From Takakia lepidozioides (Eukaryota; Streptophyta; Takakiopsida; Takakiales; Takakiaceae): a DNA stretch of 64,000 bases. The DNA lies in the NCBI GenBank assembly GCA_030704615.1, contig CM060731.1:78100756-78164755 (forward strand), written 5' to 3'. Shown here one piece after another: positions 23,501 to 35,338 of this stretch (positions are counted from its first letter, which is position 1; each line of letters opens with the position of its first letter). A program made the position numbers and the translations under genes. Under the pieces are notes generated by a model. It worked only from the letters and a program-made list of their open reading frames with translations, had not been told where the DNA came from and did not search any database.

Positions 23501-23860
23501 CAAGTGATCTGTTTATTTACTTTTGTGTGCTCAACAAATGGGAGGGGTTGTATGTGATTGTTATGGATCACCTGCCTCTCATCTGGAGAGAAACACTTTC
23601 TGTAGGATAGTAATCAATAAGCGTCTATACTGATTTTTGTGGGAGAGCAGTTTTGCAATCATGGTGTGCTCTTCCTTTCTCTACTCGTCTTCAAAGAGTC
23701 TAGGAGGAAGGCATTGCCTCCATTGCGGAATCCCTGCATCTCACATGAATGTATGGAAAGATGTGTTAACTTTTTGTTTTGTATATGGAATGGCTGGAAT
23801 GCAGGTACCATTGTTTCTGTTACGGCCGTTGGCCTTGGTCTGCTTCGCATTCTCATGTGA
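20574..23860 (+). CDS. DUF1640 / CCDC90 (MCUR1, FMP32-like) mitochondrial membrane protein
   Basis: The family comprises coiled-coil inner-mitochondrial-membrane proteins linked to calcium-uniporter regulation or respiratory complex assembly. Exons are 20574-20928 (ATG at 20593), 21052-21183, 21711-21770, 22110-22186, 22333-22389, 22863-22929, 23278-23341 and 23805-23860. All have GT-AG borders and matching phases, giving 282 residues. The N-terminus (MCSTIRQMRRVLQQQ) is Arg-rich and acid-free, like a mitochondrial presequence. VRRLEAQGLTPKQAEAITAV and DSLENVAQSFTSKTEMQ are the diagnostic DUF1640 block. A long coiled coil follows, then IVSVTAVGLGLLRILM as a C-terminal membrane helix. A strong pyrimidine tract before 20574 implies an upstream non-coding exon, not located. 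Confidence 0.9.
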
Positions 23861-25049
23861 GTCGAACACAGAAGTACAATTACAGATTGTCAGACTCCAT
23901 GTGTTATTTTGGTTGGATAAACCCGTAGAGGTAATTTCTAGAGATTCTGACAACCTTCCCAGTGTTTCAGTTCACGTCTACCCAATCCTTTCGGTAGAGA
24001 CTCAAATGGGTCAGGGTTGAGTACCTGCCTCCTGAAGCAGGCACATTCATGTGATTTTTTCATGCAAACAGATATTTTCTGCTGTTCAGCTCAGCCATTC
24101 TTTTGGTGGCGGTGACCCAATTTATCATTAAAGTGAATGATTTTGTGATCTTATCTCGTGGATCACTGTGAAAGCAGTTGCATTGAATGAGTGGTACCAG
24201 GGAAAAACAGGGTGAGATTTGAAATATCAAGGTTTTTACTAAGATCTTTCAGAGGCCCTTTGATATTCTGATGGTTTCTGCAATTCTCAAGGTGGCCAGG
24301 TGGATGATATTGTAACATTACTGTAATTTCTGAAAAGGTCCTCCTGTTCATGAATTCAAACTCATGAATGTGACAGCCACAATCTCAGCCAGACCCAGTT
24401 CAATTGTATTTTGGACATGGGCATCGCAGCTTTGGGAGACTGGCATATCAATCAATACATGTGCTTCAGGGATTGAATTTTGAACCTGGCTGGAGATGAA
24501 ATCTCTGTCTTCAATAGGTTTGGAGCACCTTCAATTTGATGCAGGTGCCACTCCCAGCGGGAAGTAATTTGTGAGCATTGTCTAGGAAATTGCGAAAAGA
24601 ACTTGCCTGATCTTTCTTCTCATGCAAGCTTCTCCTGACCTTTTGCAACCGGATTTGAGCAACAAGCAAAATATCTGCACTGGAGTCAAGCCTCATCCGA
24701 TCCTACTTATGGACAGTCTTTCTTCTGTCATACAATTGTTGGTGAAACAGTGATTCTCCCCCTCTCTCTCTGCTTCAAAGTGATAGCCAATACCTACTCT
24801 TCTGTGTCCCATGCCACCTACATTGTACTTGCCATCAACAAGTCACAGGGTTTCAGCAAGTGAAGCTTTCCTTGCCTCTTGCCACAGACATGAGAAGCAG
24901 ACCAGAATGGTTGCAAGCCCAGGGTGTGATGTGCGAGAAGGTGGGGTTCTACACTCTTAAGTTACACTCCGTTTTTCATCCTCGAATGCGCTTTCCGTCC
25001 ACATTCCACACAAGCCCACGAAGGCAGAGCAGAGCCGCGGCATTTGGCT
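23861..25049. other. Intergenic between DUF1640 gene and CRR6
   Basis: No exon is recognised on either strand. It should contain the 3' UTR of the upstream gene and the CRR6 promoter. Confidence 0.4.
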
Positions 25050-27141
25050 ATGGCGGCCGTCTCCTCCGCTGCCTGCTGCTTGGGGGAGCTTCCCTCCACG
25101 CGCCTTGCACTTCCCTGCGTGTTGCTGCGGACTTGCAAGTTTCTCCCCCTCTCCTGTGCACCCTTTTCGTCGCCCCCTATCGCTCGACGAAGCAGTTGCG
25201 GTGCGAAAGAAAGAAGTAGAGGAGTGTCCGCTTTCAATCCACAAGGCACTGCTGAGTTTCCTTTGGAAGATGAAGAAGGTGGGCGTTCCTAATATAATTC
25301 TGGAGGTAATGTGGGTTTTTGCATATATTGAATCAACAACTTCCCATACTTCGCCCATGACGAGTCCGTTGGAGCCGGAGCTTGAGCTGCTCTTTCTCTA
25401 CGAGAAATTCCTTTGAAATGCTTTTTGGGGATGACCTCTGCTTCATGGCATCCTCAAGCCACTGGTGAATTCACGTATGAAGCTTACTACGTTTAGTGAG
25501 TATCTCCAGTTCGAAGTTGTAGTCAGGATATGCAGGTATGGTATTGTGGGTTGTCTACTCACCTGAATGTTGCCTATGGATTGAGTGCGTGTCCTTGTCG
25601 GATGTCCTCGCTTAGACATAACACTTATCACGGACGGCACAGAGCAATTTTGGGAACTTGATTTGGTTTGGGAAGTTGGCATGAGGCCTGGAAGAAGAAT
25701 GTGATGTGAAGCTCCAGGGGTGCAGAATTAGGAAGGTGGAGATGATTCTTCAGTACTTCTTTTTTTCTGTTAGCGCTACTGTGGAATAGCTCAGGACTCT
25801 TTGGGCGTGCGGAAGGTGATGATAGAAACGAGACTCTCTGTGGGGATTGAGGATCGGCATGGGCTTGTGGTGGTCTGTAAACGCATGTACAACGAAAGTC
25901 TAAGATTATCTTTGTGGATAATACTCATAATGTCAGCAATGTAGATCATCCGATGCCTACAAATCAGAGGAAGAAAGGGTGTCTGTCTGTTGTGTGCAAG
26001 ATTGAGTGAGGTCTAGCTAAGAATCTCACCCAGAAATCTTAAAGAGCGAATCAGTAAGGACTTATGATTTAAGGACTAATGATTTCCATTCTCGAAGAGT
26101 GTATTCATGGGATGAGGTTTCGGATTTGCAGTGAGTGCAGATGTGGTCCCAGCCCCATCTCCAACAGCAGGACGGATAGACATTGTGGTAACTAAAGATG
26201 TCATCAGTCGCCTGGATCTCTCCCCCGCCCATGCAGTTCTCAGGAAATACGTACATCAAATAGGTACCAGACTAGATATACCTCCGATTTGTCAAAGAAT
26301 GATATCATAGTGCCCTGATCATGTACAATTAGTAGTACTTATAGGACAAAGATGCTCGGTGTGACATTAGGATGTATACTCAAGCACCACATTCCTTGAC
26401 AAATATGATCTATATACACGAGGGAAGGTACCAAGTAATGTGAGTGCCTTTACACATACCAGAGGAACTGATGATGAGACTACCGCGGTAAGTAAATGTG
26501 ACGTACTCTTGCACATGTACCTGTACTAACATACATACAGAGATTAAGTGAACATGGTGTGAATCTCTCATTGCAGGTCCCCTTTTAATTTGCAGGTGAC
26601 AACACCACTGCACCAGCTGAACACCCTGCCGAGCTTCTTAAGCAAACTGTGGGTTTTGTGCTTGAATATGAGAGGGATGATCTATTGGACCCCCGAGAGC
26701 TTTCAGAGATGCCTGACATCAGGCTATGGTTTGTTCGCCTTGATGCTGCCTATCCATGGCTGCCAGTTGTCCTAGACTGGCGGGCAGGCGAGCTCTCACG
26801 ATATGCAGCAATGCTTGTTCCACATCAGGTGGGTAAATCGAGTCTACCCTCCTTTGTCTAGCTAAGGGGTCTGTCTGTGAGGAGAAAGTGGGGGGAACAT
26901 AACGTAGATTGTATACTAAAACTATTTTCTTGCATGACAGATGAGTAGGCGATTGGGGCTTGTTTATAACCCAGAGGCGCTGGAGTTATTTTCCATGAAC
27001 AAATTATTTACAGTATATGCCTGGCTGAAGGCTCGTAATGTCTCCAAACCAGCAGTGAAAGTGAATGATATGTTGCGGATGCTGGGGTATACAATAGATG
27101 AGCAGCTCTATACTCTCATAGAAAACTCACCTCATCCTTAG
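25050..27141 (+). CDS. CRR6: CRR6, chloroplast NDH subcomplex A assembly factor
   Basis: CRR6 (chlororespiratory reduction 6) is a stromal factor needed to assemble the NdhI-containing arm of the chloroplast NDH complex. Four exons join in phase: 25050-25278, 26132-26263, 26596-26828 and 26941-27141, for 264 residues. The first about 75 residues are Ser/Ala/Arg-rich with few acids, as in a chloroplast transit peptide (MAAVSSAACCLGELPSTRLA). Exon 2 carries GRIDIVVTKDVISRLDLSP. Exon 3 holds the family core DPRELSEMPDIRLWFVRLDA followed by YPWLPVVLDWRAGELSRYAA. Exon 4 encodes MSRRLGLVYNPEALELF and the C-terminus. The frame is clean throughout, so it is probably functional. The start ATG is the first in frame after a long non-coding leader. 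Confidence 0.92.
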
Positions 27142-28480
27142 CCCGAGTGAATAGTTCTTTATGTCATCCCAGGATCGTACCAAGCTCCTATCCATACTCA
27201 AAATGAGAGATTTGCTCATCTCCTGAGTGTGTGGTGCACAGACCTGTTCATACCCAGGATAGTGCTAATCGAAGGTAGTGTAACTCAGCAACTTCTGGCC
27301 TGGTAGCAAACGTAAAAGTAAATTATTAATAGAGGCTCTCACTAGGAAAAACTGTACACAGCAGGGGTCCTGCTTTTTGAGCTAACTAGGAAGATAGTCA
27401 TTTGTGAGTGAGCATGATGAGAAACATGATGCATTCTTTCTGCAAGGCAGCAGAAGTTTATATTTGCTCATTTAGTTCAACCTTCACTTCAAATGCCCTC
27501 CACTTAATGTCGATGTGCTGGTGCTACGGTGGATGTGCTATTGGTGGAGTGTGACATTGGTATTTCTCTCAACGGTCGTCCTACCAGTTAATTCGACCTT
27601 TGTGTCAGAGATCAGCTTGACTAAAGCTTTGCCTTGCACACATATTCCATTTTCTGCAAGACCTATTCACATAATTGCCCATCTGAGAAACTTGAGCGAC
27701 TATGTTTGCAAGGTACTCTTTGTTCACATGTATGGATGAATCAGAGTTCCAAACCAGTAAACATGCTTCAACAATGCACTACTTCACCACAGCTTAAAGA
27801 GCTGAAGCACTCGTGACAAAAAGATGAAAAATGCAATGACCGTTGATGATCTTGTGCTGTTGATTTTATGCACTAGTGCACAAATCAGAATTGGACAGAG
27901 ATCAGATGGTGCCAATGCCAAGGCCCCATGACTGATGAACAAGCACACAGCAGCCCCAAAATCCAGCTTCTAGCTAGAAGATACGTCACAAGTTAACTAG
28001 TAATTGACACTGCCTCCTCCTATAGTCCTCTTGGGACTCTGGTGCACAGTCAATTCATGACAATCCTAAAATCTATTGTAGGACCAGCATCATTAGAGTC
28101 CAGGACCGCCTGCAATTTAGCTTATCTCCACGCAAATCAACAGAAATAGAGTGTGTGGTGGGAAACAACGTGTATATTCTTGTACAATCAGCCAATCAAT
28201 CAATCGATCAGTGGCTGCCCACAAAGTGTTGCAATGGATCACCACATGGAACTGAAAGGCCATGGAATAGTTGAGCCGTGCATGGAGATCTCTACTAAGA
28301 GGCTGCAATAACAAAAGCCACAAACTAAATCTGAGCAGCACCTTCAGTAGGGGTGTATCAGGGTTTGTCATTTTCTTCTGGTAGTGGAAGGATTTCTATG
28401 TGTACAGGAAAGTAGAGGTTTCACTGCTAGGTCAAGCGATTGCGGATGTTCCTCTATTTGTTCGATGGTGTATTCCTTAC
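27142..28480. other. Intergenic between convergent CRR6 and permease
   Basis: Two 3' ends face each other here. No additional exon, RNA gene or clear repeat was seen apart from a CAATCAATCAATCGATCA short run near 28,192-28,210. Confidence 0.4.
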
Positions 28481-31400
28481 CTAAACTTGCTCTGTGCTCT
28501 TCGAATCCCCGTTGCGGGCAGTCCATGCAAAATCGACGTCGCCTTCCTTGTCGTCAATGGTTCGCTTTGGACCATGGAAGTTGTGTCTGGCAGTGGTGAA
28601 CCAGTAGATGAGTCCAACTACGATACAAGCCACTAGACTAATAAGAGCATAATTGAAGGTGGAGGCAGTGACTGGGTAAGATGGAGGGAAACAGAAGAGG
28701 ATAGACATTGCTGCACCCCAGAAAGCTCCCCAACTGCCTATCCAGATGCCATAGCGACCAAGAGAGAAAGGTCCTGGCTCAAATCTGTTGTTGAAGAGGT
28801 GGCGGCAGAGAAGCACAACTGTGTAGGGCCCGTAGGCTGTGATGGTGGACATGGCTGTAATGGCCGTGAATGCAACGCTGCTGCCAAGCGATGGCAGTGT
28901 GCAGATGAAAGAGCCGATGACGGTGACGATGGTGGCATTGACGGGGATACGCTCTTTGGCAGTGAGCTTGACTAACCAGCCGTGGGCAGGCAACGCCAAA
29001 TCTCTGGCCATGGCATATGCCTGCAGGAACCCAAGTGCACAAAATGTCTATCAGACAAGCCCATTACAACACACAGACACTTCTGAGAGAGGAAGTGTAA
29101 CATCACAGAGAAAGCTCATTTGGCAAAACGACAGGAATAGAAGGAAGAACTTGGAATTGCAACGAATTTCAGTGCACTATCTGGATTCTTTTCTTCCCAT
29201 AGAAAGAGAAAGGAAATGAAACGGTACTTCACAACGTCCGCAGGATATAAAGCGAGAATGGAGTGGAACTTTATAACGTCCGCAGAAAGCTCAAAGAGCT
29301 TATGGGACAAAAGGAAAGCAAGAAACAGGAAAGAGTAAAAGACAAAGAGCGACCCAGAAGCAGCCCAAAATCAACTAGAGAGAAAAGAATGAAACTCTAT
29401 GATCTGGAGAGAGTAACTATACCATGCGGGCAGTAAGCGTGACGTTGGTGATATTTCCGAAGAATAGAGACATGGAAGACAAGGTGGTGAAGGCGATGGC
29501 GCCCCCAGTGCCATGGCCATATTTGGCGAAGAATGCATCATAGAAGATCTGGCTGCCTGCTGATGCACCTCCTCCCCCTGCCCCACACCCAAGCCATGAA
29601 TGAGACCCAATTCTACATTTGCGTAGGCATGATTTAGTTCAGAATAATGTATCCGGCAGACATCACCCAAGAAGGATACAGGAAAAGTATCGGGAAGGAG
29701 AGAGTGTTGGAGATGTGTTAGTAACCGTACCTGTAGCAGTATCAGAGCTCAAAACGTTGTCAGGGTGCTGGATGCAGAATGTCATGACAAGGAGGAGAAG
29801 GAACTCGGTGGAAGCAGTCACATACACACTGTTGATCATGGCGCGGGGCCCTGCTATGGCTGCACTGGTCACCTCTTCAACAACATGGGAGCCGACTTCA
29901 AAGCCCGTGAGAATGGACTGCGCATAAGGGAGCCCCAAGAGAACCACCAGTACTCCACTGCTGATGCCTTCGCCAGGCGCTTTGACAAAAGATGTGAAGA
30001 CAAATTTCGCACTTTGGTAATGTGGAACGATACTGAGGAGAGTGACGCAAATCACAACTATCGAAAATATTTGGAACCAGGCCCCAATGGCACTTAGAAT
30101 ACCCAGCCACCTTGTGTTGACGATGGAGATGAAAAAATGCAAGACAAAGAGGCCCCCAGTCACCCCGCAAATCTGCCCCAGCCCACCAAAGCTAGTGTCA
30201 GAAGGCTACGGTGTACATGTCAACAAGGCATCGTCAAGAACCACCGAAAAATATCTGTGCAAAGTTGACTGCAGCTCTCTTTGGCTTCGAGACATGTGAC
30301 CCGTCAATCGAGTAAAAACACAGCGGTCTTTGGACATTCGAGTTTTGCAGAGACGAAATGCAGTTTCCTGACATTCCACTATGAGCAGAGCCGGTTTCGA
30401 GAACATTGCAAGATCTAAATTGTAAATCATAATCTTTCTCTTCAGGAAGTGCTGAAAACTAACAAAGGCACCCGTCCGGGCCATCTGATTCCTATCTGCT
30501 TCCACATGTGGCATGCTGAGCCTGTTTAATCTGGCTGCATTATCTTGGCGCTAAGGATAAGATCTGGAGAACTCGGCGCTTATCTACTGCTGAACTGTCT
30601 AATGTGTAAATTTGTGCTTCAAGACAATGGCCCAGTACTGATGGTTGCTCTTCATAGCATCTGATCACAATCCAAGCCCTGAGAGATGTCGTTTTTCATA
30701 TACACATGTCTCCGGTGTTGGCCCCAAAATTATAATAAAATGAATCAAGACAGCAGTTGACCTTTCAATTGGTGTTCAAACAGATTTGAAAAGAAAGTGG
30801 GGGCAGAGGGTACAAACAGTAGTACCTGCGCTGCCGAGAGGTTGTACCCGTTGCCCTGCGCACCACCGGTGCCCAGGAGGACGATGGTGCCTATGAACTG
30901 CGCTAACAGATACTCGTTAAGCGCGGTCCCACAGAAAGAGCCGACAAGATAAATCCACCCTACGAACCATGAAAGCCAGGGCGCGTGTTTCTTGGGTACT
31001 AGCTGGGCTATCCAGTAGTACACACTCCCGAGGGTGGGAAATGCTGAGATCACCTGATAACAACATCACGTCAAATTTGGATTCAAGATAATTCGACTAA
31101 GATTTGATCGTGTATAAGGAAGCAAATCCAAGTTGCTAGGAATTGCGGCACTCGTGGTTGCTTTGAGAGAATTCAAGATTCAAGAACGAGCGTAAATCTC
31201 CGAATTATTTGGAAGGACTTCAGCAGAAGGACTCTGCAAGCATCCAACCTCCTGGTCCGTAAGCTTGTGCGCGCATCGCCAACACACTAATTCACAAGAT
31301 TCCTGGAGTCTAAACTCGAAAACATCTTCACAATATATTGAATTTCTCATCTGCTTCTAGTGAAAGTTCTTCCTGAAGCAAGATACCGTGCATTAGGCTT

Positions 31401-31684
31401 ACCTCAGACATACCATACGCCATACACAACGTGCCAACAGTGGTGGCGATATAGCCCCACATGATGGTAACCGGTCCCCCGTAAGAGTACATGAATCCAT
31501 AGTACCCCGTGATGAAGCCCAGGGGTGCAGTGTAGGAGAAGGTGTAAGCCCATTGTTGAAATGGGCTCATCACACGCTTGTACTCCTGCCTGTACCCCAG
31601 CTCATTCAGCCTCTTCTCGTCCTCGTCTCGGTTACCCATCGGCCCCCCTCCATTCTCTGGATGCACATTGCCTTCAGTGCCCAT
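28481..31684 (-). CDS. APC-family amino acid permease, BAT1/GABA-permease-like
   Basis: An integral membrane transporter of amino acids, polyamines or GABA. In plants this subfamily includes BAT1/GABP. Exons on the - strand, in order, are 31684-31403, 31053-30826, 30172-29731, 29577-29423 and 29020-28481. Phases match at every junction and the total is 548 residues, normal for the family. The N-terminus is hydrophilic with DEDEKRLNELGYRQEYKR, then FQQWAYTFSYTAPLGFITGY opens the first membrane helix (a typical APC/BAT1 start). YGGPVTIMWGYI, WLSWFVGWIYLVGSF, TGFEVGSHVVEEV and RMAYAMARDLALPAHGWL are conserved blocks. About 12 hydrophobic segments are visible. Substrate cannot be assigned from sequence. 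The splice acceptor of exon 3 (GGGGCAG|ATT) was chosen to keep the phase. Confidence 0.9.
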
Positions 31685-33087
31685 TTCAACCTCGCAGAGG
31701 CAGATTAAGGATACTCGCTTCCTCCCACTGGACGGTCACCGGAGAGAGAAATGAAATGAACTTTATAACGTGAGAGAGAGAGAATTAAATTGAGAGAGAA
31801 CGAGGAGATGAAAGAGCAAACTGCCAGAGACCCAACTACTTTAGAGACTGGACGCCCCACTGACTAGATACTAGCAAGGCCACACCTTCTCACACTGTAT
31901 AGATCGCTGCATTGAGCCTGCACATACAGAAAGCTCGATTAAAGCTCCACACCGACTGTGTGAAGTAGAGCATGAAAAGCGGGCAAAGGAGATTCGAGAT
32001 CTATAGACACGCTCGCAGCTCCCTCAAAAGAGTCTCACAAGTGAAGTGCTCAGCATTCCACATCCTTTATGGCCTTCCGAACAGCCACTCTACCGCACGC
32101 GGAGCCATCGCCATCGCTGCACTGCCCCACCTCTGCACTGTGCACCCTCTCTCTTCTTCCTCTCGCCGCTGCTCTGCCCAAGGCTCGGGGATGGGGATGC
32201 CCTGCTGCTAAACCAGCAACGCTACGCATATCCTGCATAAAGGTAATTCCCTCTTCATAAAGCATAATATTCCCAGTACTGCTATTTACTAAAACTTTTT
32301 ATTTAGTTTTTTCTGTTTTCCCTTTGTCTGCCGATGACTACTGGACCGGTAGAATCAAGCCAACGAAAAATATTCCAATATCTATTAATTGTATTATTCT
32401 GTTGTTCGAACTTTTTGCCTTTATGGGGGAAGCACCTGCTCGCTTATACCTGGCCCGCGCGGCTGCGCGGGTCCAGCACGTGCACGGACCCGTGCTCGTT
32501 CTGACAGGAAAGAAACCGCGAGTTGTCACGGACGGGGTCCGGAGTCCGGACCCGTGCCGGGTTGAGCACGGGCCGCGCGCCCGTGGTGTGAGTGCGTGAA
32601 GACGCCGTGCTGCGACATACCGCACGCGTGCAAAGAGTCAGCCGCTGCCCGACGCCGCGTGTTCGCTGCGTGCCTGCGCATGGTCGGATCAGCCGCCACG
32701 CAGCGGACGTGTGCTCGGCCCGCACGGTTGCGGTAAGTCAACGTCTGGGCATGGCTGCGCGCGTGTATATTCCTGGGCTGCAGTCAGTGTATGTAGTGTG
32801 GAGGCAGGGCAGAGCAGTGGAGTAGTGTCTCTCTTACAGAATTGCTCGGCGATGAATGAGGACTAAAGTCCGCTGAGCGTTGGAAGTGATTGTGAAGTTG
32901 CTATGTTTCTATAACGAGAGTTTTTCTTCTTCCGAGGTATGAAATGTGAGTGACAATCAGGCATGAAGTGATCAATTCTCGTTTTCACAATGCTCAGGTT
33001 TGGAGTGGAACTGGGGTCAAGCGTCTGTTGGGTCTGTCGCCCAAAGATCTCATTGTGTTAGAGCTACAAATGGCCTTGGATTCTAGA
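31685..33087. other. Upstream of permease; GC-rich island 32,440-32,740
   Basis: 31,740-31,800 is GA-rich (GAGAGAGAGA), as in many plant leaders. 32,440-32,740 is strikingly GC- and CpG-rich compared with its surroundings and contains several short inverted repeats (GCCCGCGCGGCTGCGCGGG, GTCCGGAGTCCGGAC). Overlapping ORFs there are explained by base composition. No gene is recognised. Confidence 0.45.
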
Positions 33088-33891
33088 TTACCGGTAGCCG
33101 TAACATTCCATTGCTTTCCTGGACCCTCTAGCGTAGAGTCCCCTCCTCTCTAATTTGCCAAAATGATGTAGCATTTGTCTAGTCTTTGACGGGACCTGCT
33201 GATGGGTCTCGACGTTGGGTGACGGATATGAATCTGATTCCATGATTTCAATCCATGTATCTATTTCCGACTTGTATCTTTCACTTCTACCTACAGTCCT
33301 CGTGAACTTATCTGAAAACTTTTGTTCTAGCTCTTCAGCAATATGCATTGTATTAGGTGACATGTAGCGTGCTTTGGGTTTCCTTCTCCATCTACTTAAA
33401 TCGTTTTCAAGCTTTTCCAAACGCTCTTTAACAGCTACAGTGAGACCTTCATATTGCCGAGTAAACGCTGTAGCATCTTTGTGGATACATTCCCACTGCG
33501 TAGTGTCATTGTTGTACCATTTTGTTTTGCATTCTTTCAAGTCGACTTCGAAGTCAGCCATTTGGTTGTCAAACTCTCCGATGTGCTTGTTGAACTTCCC
33601 CATCTCCCGCTTGAAATCCCTCATATGCACATAGAATTTTCTCATTCGCTTGCCAGTCAGCTCCTCCTGATTTTTGTTACACGTAATATCGTCAACTTCT
33701 GTTTCCAAAGTCCCAGATGTCATACTAGAAAACTTATCTTTTTCATCTTTTGATGCTGAACTAATTAAAAACTTTTTGACGGCTGCAGCTTGGATTGGGT
33801 TGTCAAATGATATTGTTCTCTCCAATCTGTCTTGGTTTGCTGCAAAATCCTTTAGCCCACCCATGGAAGATCGGTAACTGGGATCTGCCAT
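33088..33891 (-). CDS. Hypothetical protein, single exon, charged and probably coiled
   Basis: 267 codons from the ATG at 33889-33891 (MADPSYRSSMGGLKDF) to the stop at 33088. It is rich in Lys, Glu, Asp and Arg, with heptad-like hydrophobics in FKREMGKFNKHIGEFDNQMA and VAVKERLEKLENDLSRW, suggesting coiled coil. There is no membrane segment and no signal peptide. No family is recognised. It lies in a gene-poor stretch between the permease and the serine hydrolase with no sign of introns, so it could be a lineage-specific gene or a transposon-derived ORF. Confidence 0.5.
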   Translation of the reverse strand: MADPSYRSSMGGLKDFAANQDRLERTISFDNPIQAAAVKKFLISSASKDEKDKFSSMTSGTLETEVDDITCNKNQEELTGKRMRKFYVHMRDFKREMGKFNKHIGEFDNQMADFEVDLKECKTKWYNNDTTQWECIHKDATAFTRQYEGLTVAVKERLEKLENDLSRWRRKPKARYMSPNTMHIAEELEQKFSDKFTRTVGRSERYKSEIDTWIEIMESDSYPSPNVETHQQVPSKTRQMLHHFGKLERRGLYARGSRKAMECYGYR

Positions 33892-35338
33892 CAACACGGA
33901 AACTTAAGGCTATCTTCTTCCACTGATATGAAGTAAGAAAATCAACGAGAAAGTGGACTGGAAAAATAATCTACGCTTGCGTTGACAGTAGTCACCCTTG
34001 CATTCTCTCTAACTGACACATTGCAAGATATGGTCTTACATCTAGATGCAAGAAACATACAAGCAGAAATTCATAAATTCAGCTGAAGCATGCATGATAC
34101 AGAATGACTGGAAGATGAATATAATCAAAACGGGGGAGCATTACTATTCAATCGAAGCACATTGAGAGAAGGAAACAGAAAATGTAAAAGTTGTTCAAGG
34201 TGTACAGAAACACCCACACTCTTAGCTTCAATCATTTAACTTACTTTGAGGCCAACCGGTGACTTGAATTCCTCCAATCTTACAACCCTCCAACCTTGCT
34301 ACTGGATTTGGACCCATTTGAAATGGGCTCAATTTCTCAAGTTGGAAAAGCAGCCTATATACGTTGATGCAAAAAGGCGGTAGTTTATTATAATCTTTCA
34401 AAATCCAACAGAAAGTATGATCTCCTGATTACATAATCTTATGCTACTTAAAGAATATAGAATACAGAATATAGAATATAAAGAACATAAAGAATATAGC
34501 CATTCCAACAATTTCTCTTCACAATGCATAGTGGTAATTTTGCAGGAAAGGCATTGTTTTTACAACTGTGATGGTGTGGTTCAACTGCTTTGTCATCTCC
34601 ACTGGAGGTCTCGCATTGACTGTGATCCCATTGATCCCATTGATCCCATTGACCGTGATATGACACACAGACTGCTAAGAATATAACATTTCAAGTCAAA
34701 CAAGACCTGCATCAAAGAGTTAGAATACTCTTTTCTGGCCCAAAATTTGGCAAAAACTCACCATTGGTGGGCCCAAACCACAGGAGTGAGCTAAATTAAG
34801 GTTGATTCAATACTGATGCAGCTTTCTGCTGCAAGTTCATACTTCGAAAAGAGTCCCTGGGATGCCTTTCCAATCTGACATTGAAAAAGAAGCTACAATC
34901 TGCCAAGCGTTTCCGTCTAGTGGCTCTGGTTTAGTGCGTGAAGACCATAGAGCCTCAATGGCACTAAGAGACAAGAGGCCAACCTTCATGGCAACTGGCA
35001 AAACAACTTAAGTGCTAGACCCACTGTACAGAACTCAGCAAACATATTCTATCCTACATTTCAAGAAAATGTAACATACAACCGATCGTGATGCCTGGCT
35101 CCCAATAAAGTAATCAAGCTGCACTGGTAGTTAGGTTTCCTGCTTCACATGTGAAGTTCAATAATAAAACACTGGCGGCACAAACATGTGTGCACCCACT
35201 TCCCTCCTAACATAGTGTACAAGAGCTACGGTGTCTCCTCAGAGAGCAATCCCTGAGAAAAGAATGTTGAAAGCCAGACAAGCTCAAAGAATTGAATCTA
35301 TGTGTCTAAAGTACCTGCCTAAGAATTCTATCTTTAGG
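33892..35338. other. Intergenic with two small simple repeats
   Basis: 34,452-34,500 is an AGAATATA-type short tandem repeat. 34,622-34,652 has about three copies of TGATCCCATT. No gene is recognised. Confidence 0.45.
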
